From the NCBI RefSeq assembly GCF_001027925.1, contig NZ_LECT01000016.1, positions 278,718-342,717 of the forward strand: a stretch of 64,000 nt of DNA. Direction: 5' to 3'. The position numbers and the translations under genes were made by a program. Source of the stretch: Rhodopirellula islandica. Lineage in GTDB: Bacteria > Planctomycetota > Planctomycetia > Pirellulales > Pirellulaceae. Positions 1 to 8,856 of the stretch are shown one piece after another (positions within the stretch are counted from its first letter, which is position 1; each line of letters starts with the position of its first letter). The notes beneath the pieces were generated by a model. The model was given only the letters and a program-made list of their open reading frames with translations, made no database searches and had not been told where the DNA came from.

Positions 1-1
1 T

Positions 2-445
2 CATCCTGCCAGCACGCCAATCGGTGCCGCAGCAGAAATTCAAGAACCATCAGTTGGCGGCGCACCACCGCTGCGAGTGCATGTGCCGGCGAACGCCACC
101 GCGGAAGCTCCCCACGCCTCCCCGCGATCAGATTCCACCTCCTCGCCGGCATCCTCCGGTTTGGCCACGGACGAAATTCATCAACAACTCGTGAAAATGA
201 AACCGCGTTTGCTTTGCGAAGCTCTGGGACGTGTCCCCACCCGCATCGCCATGCTGTGCTTGTGCGGGCTGCCTAACAAGACCGCCGACTCCGCCATCAG
301 CGTGCTTCCGCGGCAACAAGCCAACCAGGTTCGTGCCCAGTTGGCCAATGTGGGATCGATGGAACTGCGTGAAATTGACGAGGCCAAAGAAGCGGTCTTG
401 GTTGCTGCTTTGGCTGATTCCTCCACCACTGCGATGGCGGCATGA
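2..445 (+). CDS. fliG: Flagellar motor switch protein FliG, C-terminal fragment (5' cut by window edge)
   Basis: The frame is open from the first bases of the window, so the true start lies upstream. The visible part is a Pro/Ala/Ser-rich linker followed by about 80 residues of helical repeats with the FliG-like pattern of LP-x-x-x-A spacing (GLPNKTADSAISVLP) and a terminal helix containing IDEAKEAV, which resembles the end of the FliG middle/C-terminal domain. FliG sits in the rotor C-ring and transmits torque. The stop overlaps the fliH start as ATGA, so the two are translationally coupled. It could instead be a shortened FliG paralogue. The family is called mainly from its position ahead of fliH, fliI and fliJ. 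Confidence 0.6.
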   Translation, partial: HPASTPIGAAAEIQEPSVGGAPPLRVHVPANATAEAPHASPRSDSTSSPASSGLATDEIHQQLVKMKPRLLCEALGRVPTRIAMLCLCGLPNKTADSAISVLPRQQANQVRAQLANVGSMELREIDEAKEAVLVAALADSSTTAMAA

Positions 446-1353
446 CCATGGCATCGATTCTCAAACACAACGCCGCGCCCAACGCCGCCCCCACAAGCAA
501 TGCGGATGGCACGCCCGTCGCGCCCCCTGACCGATCGAAGTTTGGCCCCGCTGACTTTCCGCCCGCGAGTCGCCCCGGCATTTCCACGCGAGTCCCTGCT
601 GATCAAGTCGATCAAGCTCGATCCAACGCAGCAGGTGCGACCGGCGACGTCGTCGGCAAACAACCGGGTGGTGTGTCCGGTTTGGCTGGCTTCAATCTCA
701 ATGACCTGGCTGAAAAAGGACGCGAAGAATTGCGTCAGGCTCGCGAACAAGCCGCTCAGTTGCTCGCCGAAGCGGAATCCCAAGCCGCCGAAATGAAGCA
801 GGCGGCGGAAGCTCGCGGCTACGAAGAAGGCGTGAAAAAGGCCTCGCAAGACATCGAACAGAAAATCACGCAGTTGGCCGAAGCCAAAACCAAATCGCAA
901 CTGCAAGCGTTGCAAAACGCCAGCACAAAGATGCACGCGCAGTACGACCAATGGATGCAGCAATACGCCGAGGTGCTGACCGAAACTGCGATCGCAGCGA
1001 CCGAACGAATGGTGCGCGCCAACCTGAACGAGGCCCCCGTGCCGGCATCGCTTGCCGAAGCCGGTTACGCCGACAGTCCTCACCAACAACACCTTCTGGT
1101 GCGTTGGGCCAGCGAAGCGCTGCACAGCACTCGGTCCGCTGGACGTTTGGTCCTGGCCGTTCATCCCGACATGCTGGCGGAGTTGGGGCAACGTTTCGAT
1201 GAACTTTTGGCAAGCCCTGATTTGCCGGAACAGTCCTGTGTGATCCCCGATGAAACACTTTCCGTGGGCGAAGTGGTCGTGCGACAAGAAGGCGGCGAGA
1301 TCCGTGCCGGGCTGCAATCCCAGTTGGAACGGTTGCGTGAGGAAATGCTATGA
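442..1353 (+). CDS. fliH: Flagellar assembly protein FliH
   Basis: This 303-residue protein starts at an ATG overlapping the upstream stop and ends in an ATGA overlap with fliI. The first ~85 residues are low-complexity. A long Glu/Gln/Ala-rich coiled coil (about 90-165) follows, then a globular C-terminal part with VLAVHPDM and a final amphipathic helix. This is the FliH/YscL layout: a coiled-coil stalk plus a domain that binds and restrains the export ATPase FliI. It acts at the cytoplasmic base of the flagellar export gate. The position directly before fliI supports the call. Confidence 0.85.
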   Translation: MTMASILKHNAAPNAAPTSNADGTPVAPPDRSKFGPADFPPASRPGISTRVPADQVDQARSNAAGATGDVVGKQPGGVSGLAGFNLNDLAEKGREELRQAREQAAQLLAEAESQAAEMKQAAEARGYEEGVKKASQDIEQKITQLAEAKTKSQLQALQNASTKMHAQYDQWMQQYAEVLTETAIAATERMVRANLNEAPVPASLAEAGYADSPHQQHLLVRWASEALHSTRSAGRLVLAVHPDMLAELGQRFDELLASPDLPEQSCVIPDETLSVGEVVVRQEGGEIRAGLQSQLERLREEML

Positions 1354-2753
1354 ACCTGCCCGCCGTTCCACAGCTGCACCCGCCACGCTTGCCCGATCCC
1401 GAAACCATTCGCCAATCACTTGGCTCCCTGGTCCTGTCACAAATTCGCGGCCGTGTCGCATCGGTGACGGGCGATGCGGTGACGGTGCAAGGCATGACCG
1501 CTCCCCTGGGGGCGATCTGCGAACTGATGCCGCCGGACGCCAAACCCACCCTGGCGCGAGTCATTGGGTTTGATGACACGCGACCGATCCTGGCACCGAT
1601 GGAAGCCATTTCAGCCCTCGCGGCTGGGGATCGAGTTCGCTTGGTTTCGCGATCGCTCACATTGCGTGTTGGCGACTCTCTGTGCGGGCGTGTCATTGAT
1701 GCCTTCGGGCGTCCGATCGACGGAAAACCTCTCAGCGAAGACCTTGTTCGAGTCAGTGCGTCGCGGCCCGCACCCGATTCGCTGGATCGCCCACCCATTG
1801 ATGAACCTCTGCAAACGGGCGTTCGCGCCATCGATGCGATGCTGACCTGCGGCGTGGGCCAACGGTTGGGAATCTTTGCCGGTTCCGGCGTTGGCAAGAG
1901 CACATTGCTCGGCATGCTGACTCGCGGAACAACCGCCGATCGAATCGTGATCGCGATGGTGGGCGAGCGAGGACGCGAAGTCCAGGAATTCATGCAGCGG
2001 GCGCTCGGTGCCGCCGGCCTGAAACGCAGCGTCGTCGTGGTGGCAACCAGCGACAAACCCGCCGCTCAACGACTTTCTGCGGCATGGACCGCGACCGCGA
2101 TCGCTGAACAATTTCGCGACGAAGGGCATCGTGTGCTGTTGCTCGTCGACAGTGTGACTCGTTTCGCCATGGCTCAGCGTGAGTTGGGATTGGCCGCCGG
2201 CGAACCTCCGACCACACGTGGCTACCCGCCCAGCGTGTTCAACATGTTGCCCCAGTTGGTCGAACGTGCTGGACGGACCACCAAAGGTTCGATCACTGCG
2301 TTCTACACCGTGTTGGTGGAAGGCGACGACAACAACGAACCCATTTCAGATACCGTCCGTGGTTTGCTCGACGGGCACATTGTGCTGAACCGAAAACTCG
2401 CCCATCGAGGGCACTACCCGCCGATCGATGTCCCCGAAAGCATCAGCCGAGTCGCCAATCATTTGGTGACCCCGGAAATCTACCAGGCCACCCTGGGAAT
2501 TCGCGAACACATGGTCCAGTACCAATCCAGCGAGGACCTGATTTCGATCGGTGCCTATCGCGCCGGCAGCGACCCTCGCATCGACACCGCCATCGCGATG
2601 CGAGACCCCATCAATGATCTGTTGCGACAAGACGCGAACGAGATCACGCCCCTGGCGGATTCACAGGCTCGCATTCAAAAATTGCATCAAGCCGCGTCGG
2701 CAGCACTCGCTCAACTGAAACAACCGCCGGTTGCTGCTCCCAATCCAGCCTGA
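1350..2753 (+). CDS. fliI: Flagellum-specific export ATPase FliI
   Basis: This 467-residue protein belongs to the F1-beta/type III secretion ATPase family. The Walker A loop GSGVGKST is at residues 178-185. The Walker B strand VLLLVDSVTR is near 265-275, and the type III ATPase signature with PPSVFNMLPQLVERAG follows. It hydrolyses ATP to help unfold and feed flagellar substrates into the export gate, with FliH as regulator and FliJ as central stalk. The start ATG overlaps the fliH stop. Length and motif spacing match intact family members. Confidence 0.95.
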   Translation: MNLPAVPQLHPPRLPDPETIRQSLGSLVLSQIRGRVASVTGDAVTVQGMTAPLGAICELMPPDAKPTLARVIGFDDTRPILAPMEAISALAAGDRVRLVSRSLTLRVGDSLCGRVIDAFGRPIDGKPLSEDLVRVSASRPAPDSLDRPPIDEPLQTGVRAIDAMLTCGVGQRLGIFAGSGVGKSTLLGMLTRGTTADRIVIAMVGERGREVQEFMQRALGAAGLKRSVVVVATSDKPAAQRLSAAWTATAIAEQFRDEGHRVLLLVDSVTRFAMAQRELGLAAGEPPTTRGYPPSVFNMLPQLVERAGRTTKGSITAFYTVLVEGDDNNEPISDTVRGLLDGHIVLNRKLAHRGHYPPIDVPESISRVANHLVTPEIYQATLGIREHMVQYQSSEDLISIGAYRAGSDPRIDTAIAMRDPINDLLRQDANEITPLADSQARIQKLHQAASAALAQLKQPPVAAPNPA

Positions 2754-2758
2754 TCCCG

Positions 2759-2780
2759 CTCATTCCATCGAATGAGTTTT
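2759..2780 (+). terminator. Hairpin with short T-run between fliI and fliJ
   Basis: A perfect 7-bp stem (CTCATTC / GAATGAG) with a 4-base loop starts 5 bases after the fliI stop and is followed by TTTT. It looks like a weak intrinsic terminator or attenuator, or a processing site, inside the flagellar cluster. The gap of about 120 bp to fliJ is the only real break in an otherwise overlapping gene series. Confidence 0.4.
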
Positions 2781-2875
2781 CAAAACGGCATCCATTCACC
2801 AGATCGTTTCGGCCACACCGCTCAGAACGTTCTTCTTCCCGTCAATCCTTCGCACTCAACACTCGCTAGCGTCCC

Positions 2876-3358
2876 ATGCCTCCGTTTCGATTCCGATTCG
2901 ATTCCCTGGTGGACTTGCGTTCTCGCGAACGAGATGAAGCGGGCGCGGAGGTGGGCAAGGCTCTGGAAGCCATTCAGCGAATCAACGAGCAAGTGCAAGA
3001 CATCGATTCGCAACGCGAATTGATCCGCACGGCGCAGACCCACACGTTGCATCAAGCCAACGTTTCGGTGGACCAGATGCTGCACCAAGGTCGCTACGAC
3101 ATCCAACTGCACGCCGACCAAATCTCGCTTCAACAAACGCTGGCTCAGCTCAACCAAGAGCTTGAAAAGCGTCGCCAAAAGCTTGTGACCGCAGAAGCCG
3201 AAGTGAAACGCCTCGAACGATTGCGTGAAACTCAACTGGCCGAACATCGTTCGCTCGAAGCCAAACAAGAACAAGCCGAAGCCGATGATCTGACATCCGC
3301 CCGTGTCCTGCTACGACGTCGCGCGATGGCTGCTCAATCCAAGGAGACTCGACGATGA
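2876..3358 (+). CDS. fliJ: Flagellar export protein FliJ
   Basis: This 160-residue, highly charged, all-helical protein begins with FRFRFDSLVDLRSRERDEA, the typical FliJ N-terminal pattern. Nearly the whole length is predicted coiled coil. FliJ is the stalk of the FliI ATPase ring and a chaperone-escort factor. It overlaps the next gene by ATGA. Sequence conservation in this family is low, so the call combines length, coiled-coil character and position after fliI. Confidence 0.8.
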   Translation: MPPFRFRFDSLVDLRSRERDEAGAEVGKALEAIQRINEQVQDIDSQRELIRTAQTHTLHQANVSVDQMLHQGRYDIQLHADQISLQQTLAQLNQELEKRRQKLVTAEAEVKRLERLRETQLAEHRSLEAKQEQAEADDLTSARVLLRRRAMAAQSKETRR

Positions 3359-4005
3359 GATTCATGATGCGTTCCGTCGCGATGATTAGCACCGCGACCT
3401 GCTTGACCATGATCATTTTGATGGGCTACTTCGCTTCGCGAGGCACGCTCAACGTTGGAACATTGACCAAAGTCATCGCACTGTTCAACGGAATCGACAT
3501 CACCGGCAATCAATTGCGGCAGATCATGCAGCAAAGCGAAGACCGTGAGCAACCGGATTTTGACGAGATCCTCGACGCCCGGCGGCGGGATGGATTGGAC
3601 AGTGACATTCGATTGCGAAGTCTGAAAGAAGCCAAGAACGACATCGCTCTTCAAATGTCGGAACTGAAGCTGCAACGCGAACGCTTTGATGAACGTCGGA
3701 CCTCGTTTGATCGCAGTTTGGACGAAATTCGAAAAGGCGCTCAAGACGAAGGACTGCAAGAAGTGCAACGCACACTCCAGGCACTTGAGGCAGAACAGGC
3801 AAAAGAGCAGCTTTTGCGCATGTACGATGACGAAGAAATCGATGACGTTGTCAGTATCATTCAAGCCATGCCCATCGATAAACGAAAAGATATCTTGGCA
3901 GAGTTTGCTACGCCCGAAGAAATGGACAAGCTCTACGAGATCCTACGCCGCATTGGCGAAGGAATGCCAACGACCGGACTCATCGACGATGCTCGCGGTG
4001 GGTGA
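3355..4005 (+). CDS. MotE-like / MgtE N-domain-like flagellar protein
   Basis: This 216-residue protein has one N-terminal membrane segment (about residues 8-27), a long coiled coil (about 80-150), and a C-terminal segment with DEEIDDVVSIIQAMPIDKRKDI that matches the helical repeat of MgtE intracellular N-domains and MotE. MotE-type proteins lie in flagellar operons after fliJ and chaperone or support the motor. This is anchored in the inner membrane with the MgtE_N-like domain presumably periplasmic. It overlaps fliJ by ATGA. The exact role here is inferred from position. Confidence 0.6.
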   Translation: MRFMMRSVAMISTATCLTMIILMGYFASRGTLNVGTLTKVIALFNGIDITGNQLRQIMQQSEDREQPDFDEILDARRRDGLDSDIRLRSLKEAKNDIALQMSELKLQRERFDERRTSFDRSLDEIRKGAQDEGLQEVQRTLQALEAEQAKEQLLRMYDDEEIDDVVSIIQAMPIDKRKDILAEFATPEEMDKLYEILRRIGEGMPTTGLIDDARGG

Positions 4006-4059
4006 TTGAGGTCAAGGTGTTCCCACCAGGATCCCGATGATCACGGTGGGGGGACCGCG

Positions 4060-5724
4060 ATGACAACTACAAAACCAGTCCAATCAAGGACCGAGACCAC
4101 TGTCTCGACACCGACGACCAACAAACGCGCCGAGAATGCGTTCGCCGCACTGGGCAGTTCTGCATCCGCACGAACAGCCGGATTGATCGAGCCGGCGTCA
4201 GGATTGGGCGATCCGTTCGCCGAAGTCTTCGCTCGAATCGCGACCACCGAAACCGTGGTTGCCTCCGAACCAGCCTCGGCACCGGAAGACTCGCTGTCAA
4301 CCGAAACCGAAGACCGCGACGAATCCAGCGAAGAAGAGGTCGAAGCGCGAGACGACACCACCCCCGCCGCCGCGGCGACAACGGCAACCAACTTGGTCGA
4401 CGAGACGGTCGAAGTTGACTCGGCGCAAGATGCGGTCGCAACTTCCAACGAAGAGAATGAGTCGTCGGAGAGCCCCGACGAGGTGGCTTGGACCCAATCG
4501 GCCGAGGAGACCGACTCACTTCAAGAGGAAGAAGCCAGCTCGGCGGATGAGGCCTTGCTCCTTTCCGACGCGGAATCGAAACTCGAAGAAAGCGATTCCA
4601 ATGCGATCGTGACCGAAGAGGTTGCCGTTCTGCTCAGCAGCGAATCGCAACAGCGTTCGAGCGATGACACCGCGAACGCTTCGGCGGAAGAAGAGGTTCT
4701 GACCACGAATCCGGTCACCTCCACCGAAGAAGCCGCCACGGATGAGTCCGGCACAGAGAATGACAACGCTGAAACGCGTGGTGAATCACAATCCGACGAT
4801 CCAACCTCGCACGATCCCCGACGAACCGAACGTCGCCGCTATTCACGCGAAGGGAATGCTGACTCGCAAGACCAGGCGTCTCAACCCGCCAGCGGAAGCA
4901 ATTCGGGGGAGGGCAAAATCGCAATCGATTCGTCCCTGGCAGCGGCCGGCGACGAAACCGAAATCAGCGAGACGCAGTTGAATCAGTTGGTCGAACAAGC
5001 CGCGGCCAAATCTCCCGCCTCGGTGGCGGCTGTGGCACCCATCCAAGCCACCGCCGCGGCCGCCGCTGCCAAAACCGCGGCCAGCGGAACGACCGCCGTG
5101 GGATCCACGAGTGCCGCGGTGTCCACCCCATCGGGCAGCAGCGATCCGACCGATCCCCTCCATTCTGCCACGCCTTCGGCGGAAAAGGCGGAAAGCAAAG
5201 CCAAGGCTGGTCTGCAAGCCTCTGGGGTCGACCAGACCTCCGCGGTGGCTCGTGCCAAACTGGTCCAACGGGTCAGCCGAGGTTTTCAAACGCTCGGCAC
5301 CAACGGCGGACACATTCGCATGCGGCTCTCGCCGGTCGAATTGGGGTCGGTCCAATTGGAAGTTCATATCCAAGAGAACAACCTTCGCGGCCGGATGGTG
5401 ACGGAATCGGAAGCCGCCAGCCAACTGCTGCGAGAACATCTGCCCCAGTTGCGGTCGCAACTCGAGTCGCAAGGCATGCGGTTGGAATCCATTGAGATCA
5501 CCACCGAACCCAACGGCGCCTCGGAGTTCGATCAAACTCAAAACTCGTTTGGTGATCGAGACCATGCCGATCGCGACGCGGGATCCCAGCACGAACGCTC
5601 TCGCAACCGCGGCAACGTCAACGGCTCCCGCCCCATCGATGCCAAACCGGACGGTCCCACCCTCCCAGCAGCAACCGCTGCCTCCTGGATGACGCCGGCG
5701 ACCGGGGTCGACCTGCAGGTTTGA
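4060..5724 (+). CDS. fliK: Flagellar hook-length control protein FliK
   Basis: This is a 554-residue protein starting at an ATG behind a GGTGGGGGGA purine-rich site. The frame is open back to 4006, but only via a TTG directly on the previous stop. Residues up to ~400 are acidic and Ser/Thr/Ala-rich, disordered, and include an Ala-rich run. A C-terminal Flg_hook domain follows (RLSPVELGSVQLEVHI, then SQLLREHLPQLRSQLESQGM). FliK is a secreted molecular ruler that switches export specificity when the hook is complete. The unusually acidic N-terminal half evolves fast and would not help recognition; the C-terminal domain is clear. Confidence 0.85.
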   Translation: MTTTKPVQSRTETTVSTPTTNKRAENAFAALGSSASARTAGLIEPASGLGDPFAEVFARIATTETVVASEPASAPEDSLSTETEDRDESSEEEVEARDDTTPAAAATTATNLVDETVEVDSAQDAVATSNEENESSESPDEVAWTQSAEETDSLQEEEASSADEALLLSDAESKLEESDSNAIVTEEVAVLLSSESQQRSSDDTANASAEEEVLTTNPVTSTEEAATDESGTENDNAETRGESQSDDPTSHDPRRTERRRYSREGNADSQDQASQPASGSNSGEGKIAIDSSLAAAGDETEISETQLNQLVEQAAAKSPASVAAVAPIQATAAAAAAKTAASGTTAVGSTSAAVSTPSGSSDPTDPLHSATPSAEKAESKAKAGLQASGVDQTSAVARAKLVQRVSRGFQTLGTNGGHIRMRLSPVELGSVQLEVHIQENNLRGRMVTESEAASQLLREHLPQLRSQLESQGMRLESIEITTEPNGASEFDQTQNSFGDRDHADRDAGSQHERSRNRGNVNGSRPIDAKPDGPTLPAATAASWMTPATGVDLQV

Positions 5725-5733
5725 CCTGGTCAC

Positions 5734-5814
5734 TAGCTCCTAGCTCCTAGCTCCTAGCTCCTAGCTCCTAGCTCCTAGCTCGTAGCTCGTAGCTCGTACT
5801 CGTACTCGTACTCG
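5734..5814. repeat. Tandem array: nine TAGCTC(C/G) heptamers then three TACTCG hexamers
   Basis: Nine consecutive heptamers TAGCTCC or TAGCTCG run from 5734 to 5796. They are followed without a break by three TACTCG hexamers up to 5814. The array begins 10 bases after the fliK stop. It has the form of a slippage-prone microsatellite/VNTR. Confidence 0.9.
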
Positions 5815-6011
5815 TCGTACGATGGGCTTCCAAACCCGTCGAATTGAAAGCCCGACGCGTGGGCGGGGCACCGCACCGCATCCCACTGACGGCCCCATCC
5901 GGGGCGACGGCCATGAACCGCCATCCAACTCGGGGCTTCCACCCCGAGCTATGAAAGACGGCCCCATCCGGGGCGAAAATCTTGAACCGCACCTATCGTC
6001 GCTCCGGGTGC

Positions 6012-6186
6012 GCATGGTGGGTGGCACCTTACGGAATGGTGGAAATCCCAACCGCGGAGCGGTGACATTTGCCAGCCTCGGGTTTCAACCCGAGGTCTCC
6101 AGTGGCAAGAGCGAGCGCAACCGAGCCGCGGAGCGGCGGCAGGTGGTTGCAACGCTTCCCCCAACTGTCGTCGCTCTGCGACTGGG
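6012..6186. repeat. 175-bp direct repeat, copy 1
   Basis: This copy and the one at 6286-6460 are the same length and differ at about ten positions counted by eye. Each contains the perfect hairpin CCTCGGGTT-TC-AACCCGAGG. No protein-like frame is conserved in it. It looks like an interspersed non-coding repeat family member duplicated in tandem orientation. Confidence 0.9.
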
Positions 6187-6285
6187 TGGACCTGTGGGTG
6201 GGCATGTGACCTTGGGTTGAAACCCAAGGCTGGCGGCTGCCGTCGCTCCGCGACTGGCCGTGCGTGTTCCCCGCGGGTGCATCCC

Positions 6286-6460
6286 GCATGGTGGGTGGCA
6301 CCTTACGGAATTACGGAAATCCCAACCGCGGAGCGGTGACATTTGCCAGCCTCGGGTTTCAACCCGAGGTCTCGGATGGCAAGAGCGAGCGCAACCGAGC
6401 CGCGGAGCGGCGGCAGGTGATTGCAACGCTTCGCCCGACTGTCGTCGCTCCGCGACTGGG
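6286..6460. repeat. 175-bp direct repeat, copy 2
   Basis: Second copy of the unit at 6012-6186, separated from it by 99 bp and lying 115 bp before the start of the FAD oxidoreductase gene. It is in the same orientation, with the same internal hairpin. Confidence 0.9.
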
Positions 6461-6575
6461 AATTCGCAAAGTCCGAGGGACCCTCCCTCGTCGCTCGACA
6501 ACTAAGATGACGGCCCCTCCGTTTTTCACTCACAACCATTCGCCAAGTTGTGAGCCCCGCACAAGGAAAATCCCC

Positions 6576-8717
6576 ATGTCACACCGCCGGGCTGCTCTTT
6601 CGAATCCCTTCGCTTTGGCTGCGTTTGGCATGCTGGTGTTCTGCCCCACGCTCCAAGCCCAAGAACCAACTCCCCAAACCGAAGGCAACGTTGCTGACCC
6701 CACGGCGGCGGATGTGATTGTCTATGGCTCGACACCGGGCGGCTTTTGTTCCGCGATCGCGGCCGCTCGCGAGGGAGCTTCGGTCATCTTGCTAGAACCG
6801 ACCGAGCATATCGGCGGGCTGAACACGGGTGGCTTGAGTCACTGCGACTCGAACCAGATGGTTCGCAGCACGTTGTTGGGATTGTTCGATGAGTGGCACA
6901 CACGAGTGGTGAAGGACTACACCGACCGAGGTCGGCAAGCTCCGTACAACCCAGCCAAGAAGGACCAATCGCGGTGGACGTCCGAACCGCATGTGGCGAT
7001 GCGAGTGACCTTGCAAATGTTGGAGGAAGCCGGGGTCACCGTCCTGACAAAGCGTGCTCTTCAATCAGTCACGAAGGATGGTCCACGCATCACCTCGTTG
7101 GACACGACGCAAGAAGTGTTCACTGCCAAAGTCTTCGTGGATGGCACTTACGAAGGCGACCTGATGGCGGCTGCAGGAGTCGATTGGACCATCGGCCGAG
7201 AAGGACGCGAGGAATACGGTGAATCGCTGGCGGGAAAGCAAACCCCGAAATCGAAGATGAACATCAACGGCTTCGATGGTCAAGGCGAGCCATTGCCGCT
7301 GGTCACCGCGATGCGTGTTGGTGACGAGAACGTCGGTGACAAAAATGTGATGACCTACAGCTTCCGACTGTGCTTGACCGAGGAAGCGGAAAACCGTGTG
7401 CCGATGCCCCAGCCCACCCACTACGACCCGGCAAGGTTCGAGATTGTCCGCCGGGCGCTCCTGGCCGGGGAAACCCGTGTTGGCTTTGACTTGTACCCAC
7501 TGCCCGGGAACAAACTCGACGGCAACAATTCGATCGGCGGGCAATTCTCCATCGGTTTGGTCGGCGGCGGCAACGACTGGCACGCCGCCAACGAGGCGGG
7601 GCGAAGGAAGATCTGGGAAGCCCACAAGCAGTACACGCTGGAGTTCTATCACTTCCTGATCACTGACCCGGTTGTGCCCCAATCGATGCGGGAACGCTAC
7701 GCCAAGCTCGGCCTTTGCAAAGACGAATTCGCGAGCCACGAACACTTTTCGCCGGCGCTCTACGTCCGCGAATCTCGAAGAATGAAAGGCCTGTACGTCA
7801 TCAGCCAAAAGGACATTCTCGAATCACCCGAAAAACTGGATCCGATTGCGATCTCGTCGTTTCCAATTGACTCGCATGACTGCCAAAGGATTGCACTTCC
7901 AGGTGGCGGGGTGATCAACGAAGGGACGATCTTCCCCGTGCGAAGAACCAATCCAAAACAGGGCTACGCCTACCATGTCCCCTACCGGTCGATTCTGCCC
8001 CGACCAGAGCAGTGCGACAACTTGCTGGTTCCGGTCGCCCTGTCCTGCACGCACGTTGGGATCTCGTCATTGCGAATCGAGGGGGCTTGGATGGCGATCG
8101 GCCAGGGAGCCGGTGTCGCCGCGGCCCTGGCGGCGGATGCTGACCTGCCTGTCCAGGAACTGAACTACGAACAGCTCCGCAAACGGCTGCTCGCGCAAGG
8201 CCAGGTTCTGGAACTGCCGGACGTGCCGGAGCCAACCACTCCGAGTGGGACCATTGCCGCGACGTCGTTGCCGGGAATGGTGCTCGACGATTCCCAAGCG
8301 GAACTCTCGGGCAACTGGTCACACTCGACCAACTTCAAACCTCACGTCGAGACGGGCTACATGTATTGCGGGGAGAAGGATTCCCAATCGAAGGGCGACG
8401 GGAACACGACGGCCACCTTTCGATTCCGTGTTCCAAAGTCGGGGCGATACGAAGTGCGGATGGCTTATTCCGCTCACGAAAGCCGGGCGAAGAACGTTCC
8501 TCTCTCAATTTCCACCGGGGACTCCCACACTTCGTTCCACGTGGACCAGACCCTGCCGCTGCCATCGGGAAAACACTTCCGCCCAGTCGCCACGGTTGCA
8601 CTCTCGGCAGAGACGGAATCCGTCATCCAAATCACGAACGCGGAAACGTCTGGCTTTGTGATCCTTGACGCCGTGCAACTGCTGCCAGTGGAATCCAAGT
8701 CAGTCACTGAGGAGTGA
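6576..8717 (+). CDS. Secreted FAD-dependent oxidoreductase with C-terminal golvesin/xanthan-lyase-like domain
   Basis: This 713-residue protein starts at the ATG giving MSHRRAALSNP and a signal peptide ending near LQAQE. The Rossmann FAD loop is GSTPGGFCSAIAAA with ILLEP closing the ADP site. The following NTGGL...C and the HYDPARFE and HDCQR segments fit the FAD_oxidored (PF12831) family. Residues from about 565 form a beta-sandwich of golvesin/xanthan-lyase C-terminal type (WSHSTNF ... SGRYEVRMAY ... ILDAVQLLP), often carbohydrate-associated. It probably acts in the periplasm or outside on a polysaccharide-derived substrate that is unknown. Confidence 0.8.
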   Translation: MSHRRAALSNPFALAAFGMLVFCPTLQAQEPTPQTEGNVADPTAADVIVYGSTPGGFCSAIAAAREGASVILLEPTEHIGGLNTGGLSHCDSNQMVRSTLLGLFDEWHTRVVKDYTDRGRQAPYNPAKKDQSRWTSEPHVAMRVTLQMLEEAGVTVLTKRALQSVTKDGPRITSLDTTQEVFTAKVFVDGTYEGDLMAAAGVDWTIGREGREEYGESLAGKQTPKSKMNINGFDGQGEPLPLVTAMRVGDENVGDKNVMTYSFRLCLTEEAENRVPMPQPTHYDPARFEIVRRALLAGETRVGFDLYPLPGNKLDGNNSIGGQFSIGLVGGGNDWHAANEAGRRKIWEAHKQYTLEFYHFLITDPVVPQSMRERYAKLGLCKDEFASHEHFSPALYVRESRRMKGLYVISQKDILESPEKLDPIAISSFPIDSHDCQRIALPGGGVINEGTIFPVRRTNPKQGYAYHVPYRSILPRPEQCDNLLVPVALSCTHVGISSLRIEGAWMAIGQGAGVAAALAADADLPVQELNYEQLRKRLLAQGQVLELPDVPEPTTPSGTIAATSLPGMVLDDSQAELSGNWSHSTNFKPHVETGYMYCGEKDSQSKGDGNTTATFRFRVPKSGRYEVRMAYSAHESRAKNVPLSISTGDSHTSFHVDQTLPLPSGKHFRPVATVALSAETESVIQITNAETSGFVILDAVQLLPVESKSVTEE

Positions 8718-8796
8718 TTGGGGGCGACGCGTTCATTCTGAAAAAGACGAGAGGAGAAGTACCCCGCGGACTTGGCAGGCGATTCGTTGACGGCAT

Positions 8797-8836
8797 AAAA
8801 AAAGCCTGCGATCGAGGGATTCGATCGCAGGCTTCG
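8797..8836. terminator. Bidirectional intrinsic terminator between convergent genes
   Basis: A perfect 11-bp stem GCCTGCGATCG / CGATCGCAGGC (8804-8814 with 8822-8832) has a 7-base loop. It is preceded by seven A (8797-8803), which gives a U-run for the minus-strand gene. A weaker T-rich tail (TTCGTTTT) serves the plus-strand gene. It sits between stops at 8717 and 8857. Confidence 0.9.
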
Positions 8837-8856
8837 TTTTGTTGAAACGTTCGAGC

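Larger units (their letters stand above)
5725..6575. other. Gene-free repeat tract after fliK
   Basis: No convincing gene is present. The tract holds a heptamer/hexamer tandem array, two copies of a 20-bp GC-rich unit (5888-5907 and 5957-5976), small perfect hairpins of the type CTCGGGG-N6-CCCCGAG, and a 175-bp direct duplication. The frame of the next gene is open back through the second copy, but that part translates the repeat and lacks any protein character. Confidence 0.7.

Noticed and set aside
866..2056. 396-codon open frame antisense to fliH/fliI
   Set aside because: Fully overlapped by well-conserved fliI; composition is Arg/Ser/Pro-rich, typical of a shadow frame.
6264..6575. N-terminal extension of the FAD oxidoreductase
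   Set aside because: It lies in the 175-bp repeat; a good signal peptide begins at 6576.
5725..6575. CRISPR array
   Set aside because: The repeats are contiguous tandem units or a single duplication, not regularly spaced repeats with unique spacers; no cas genes are present.
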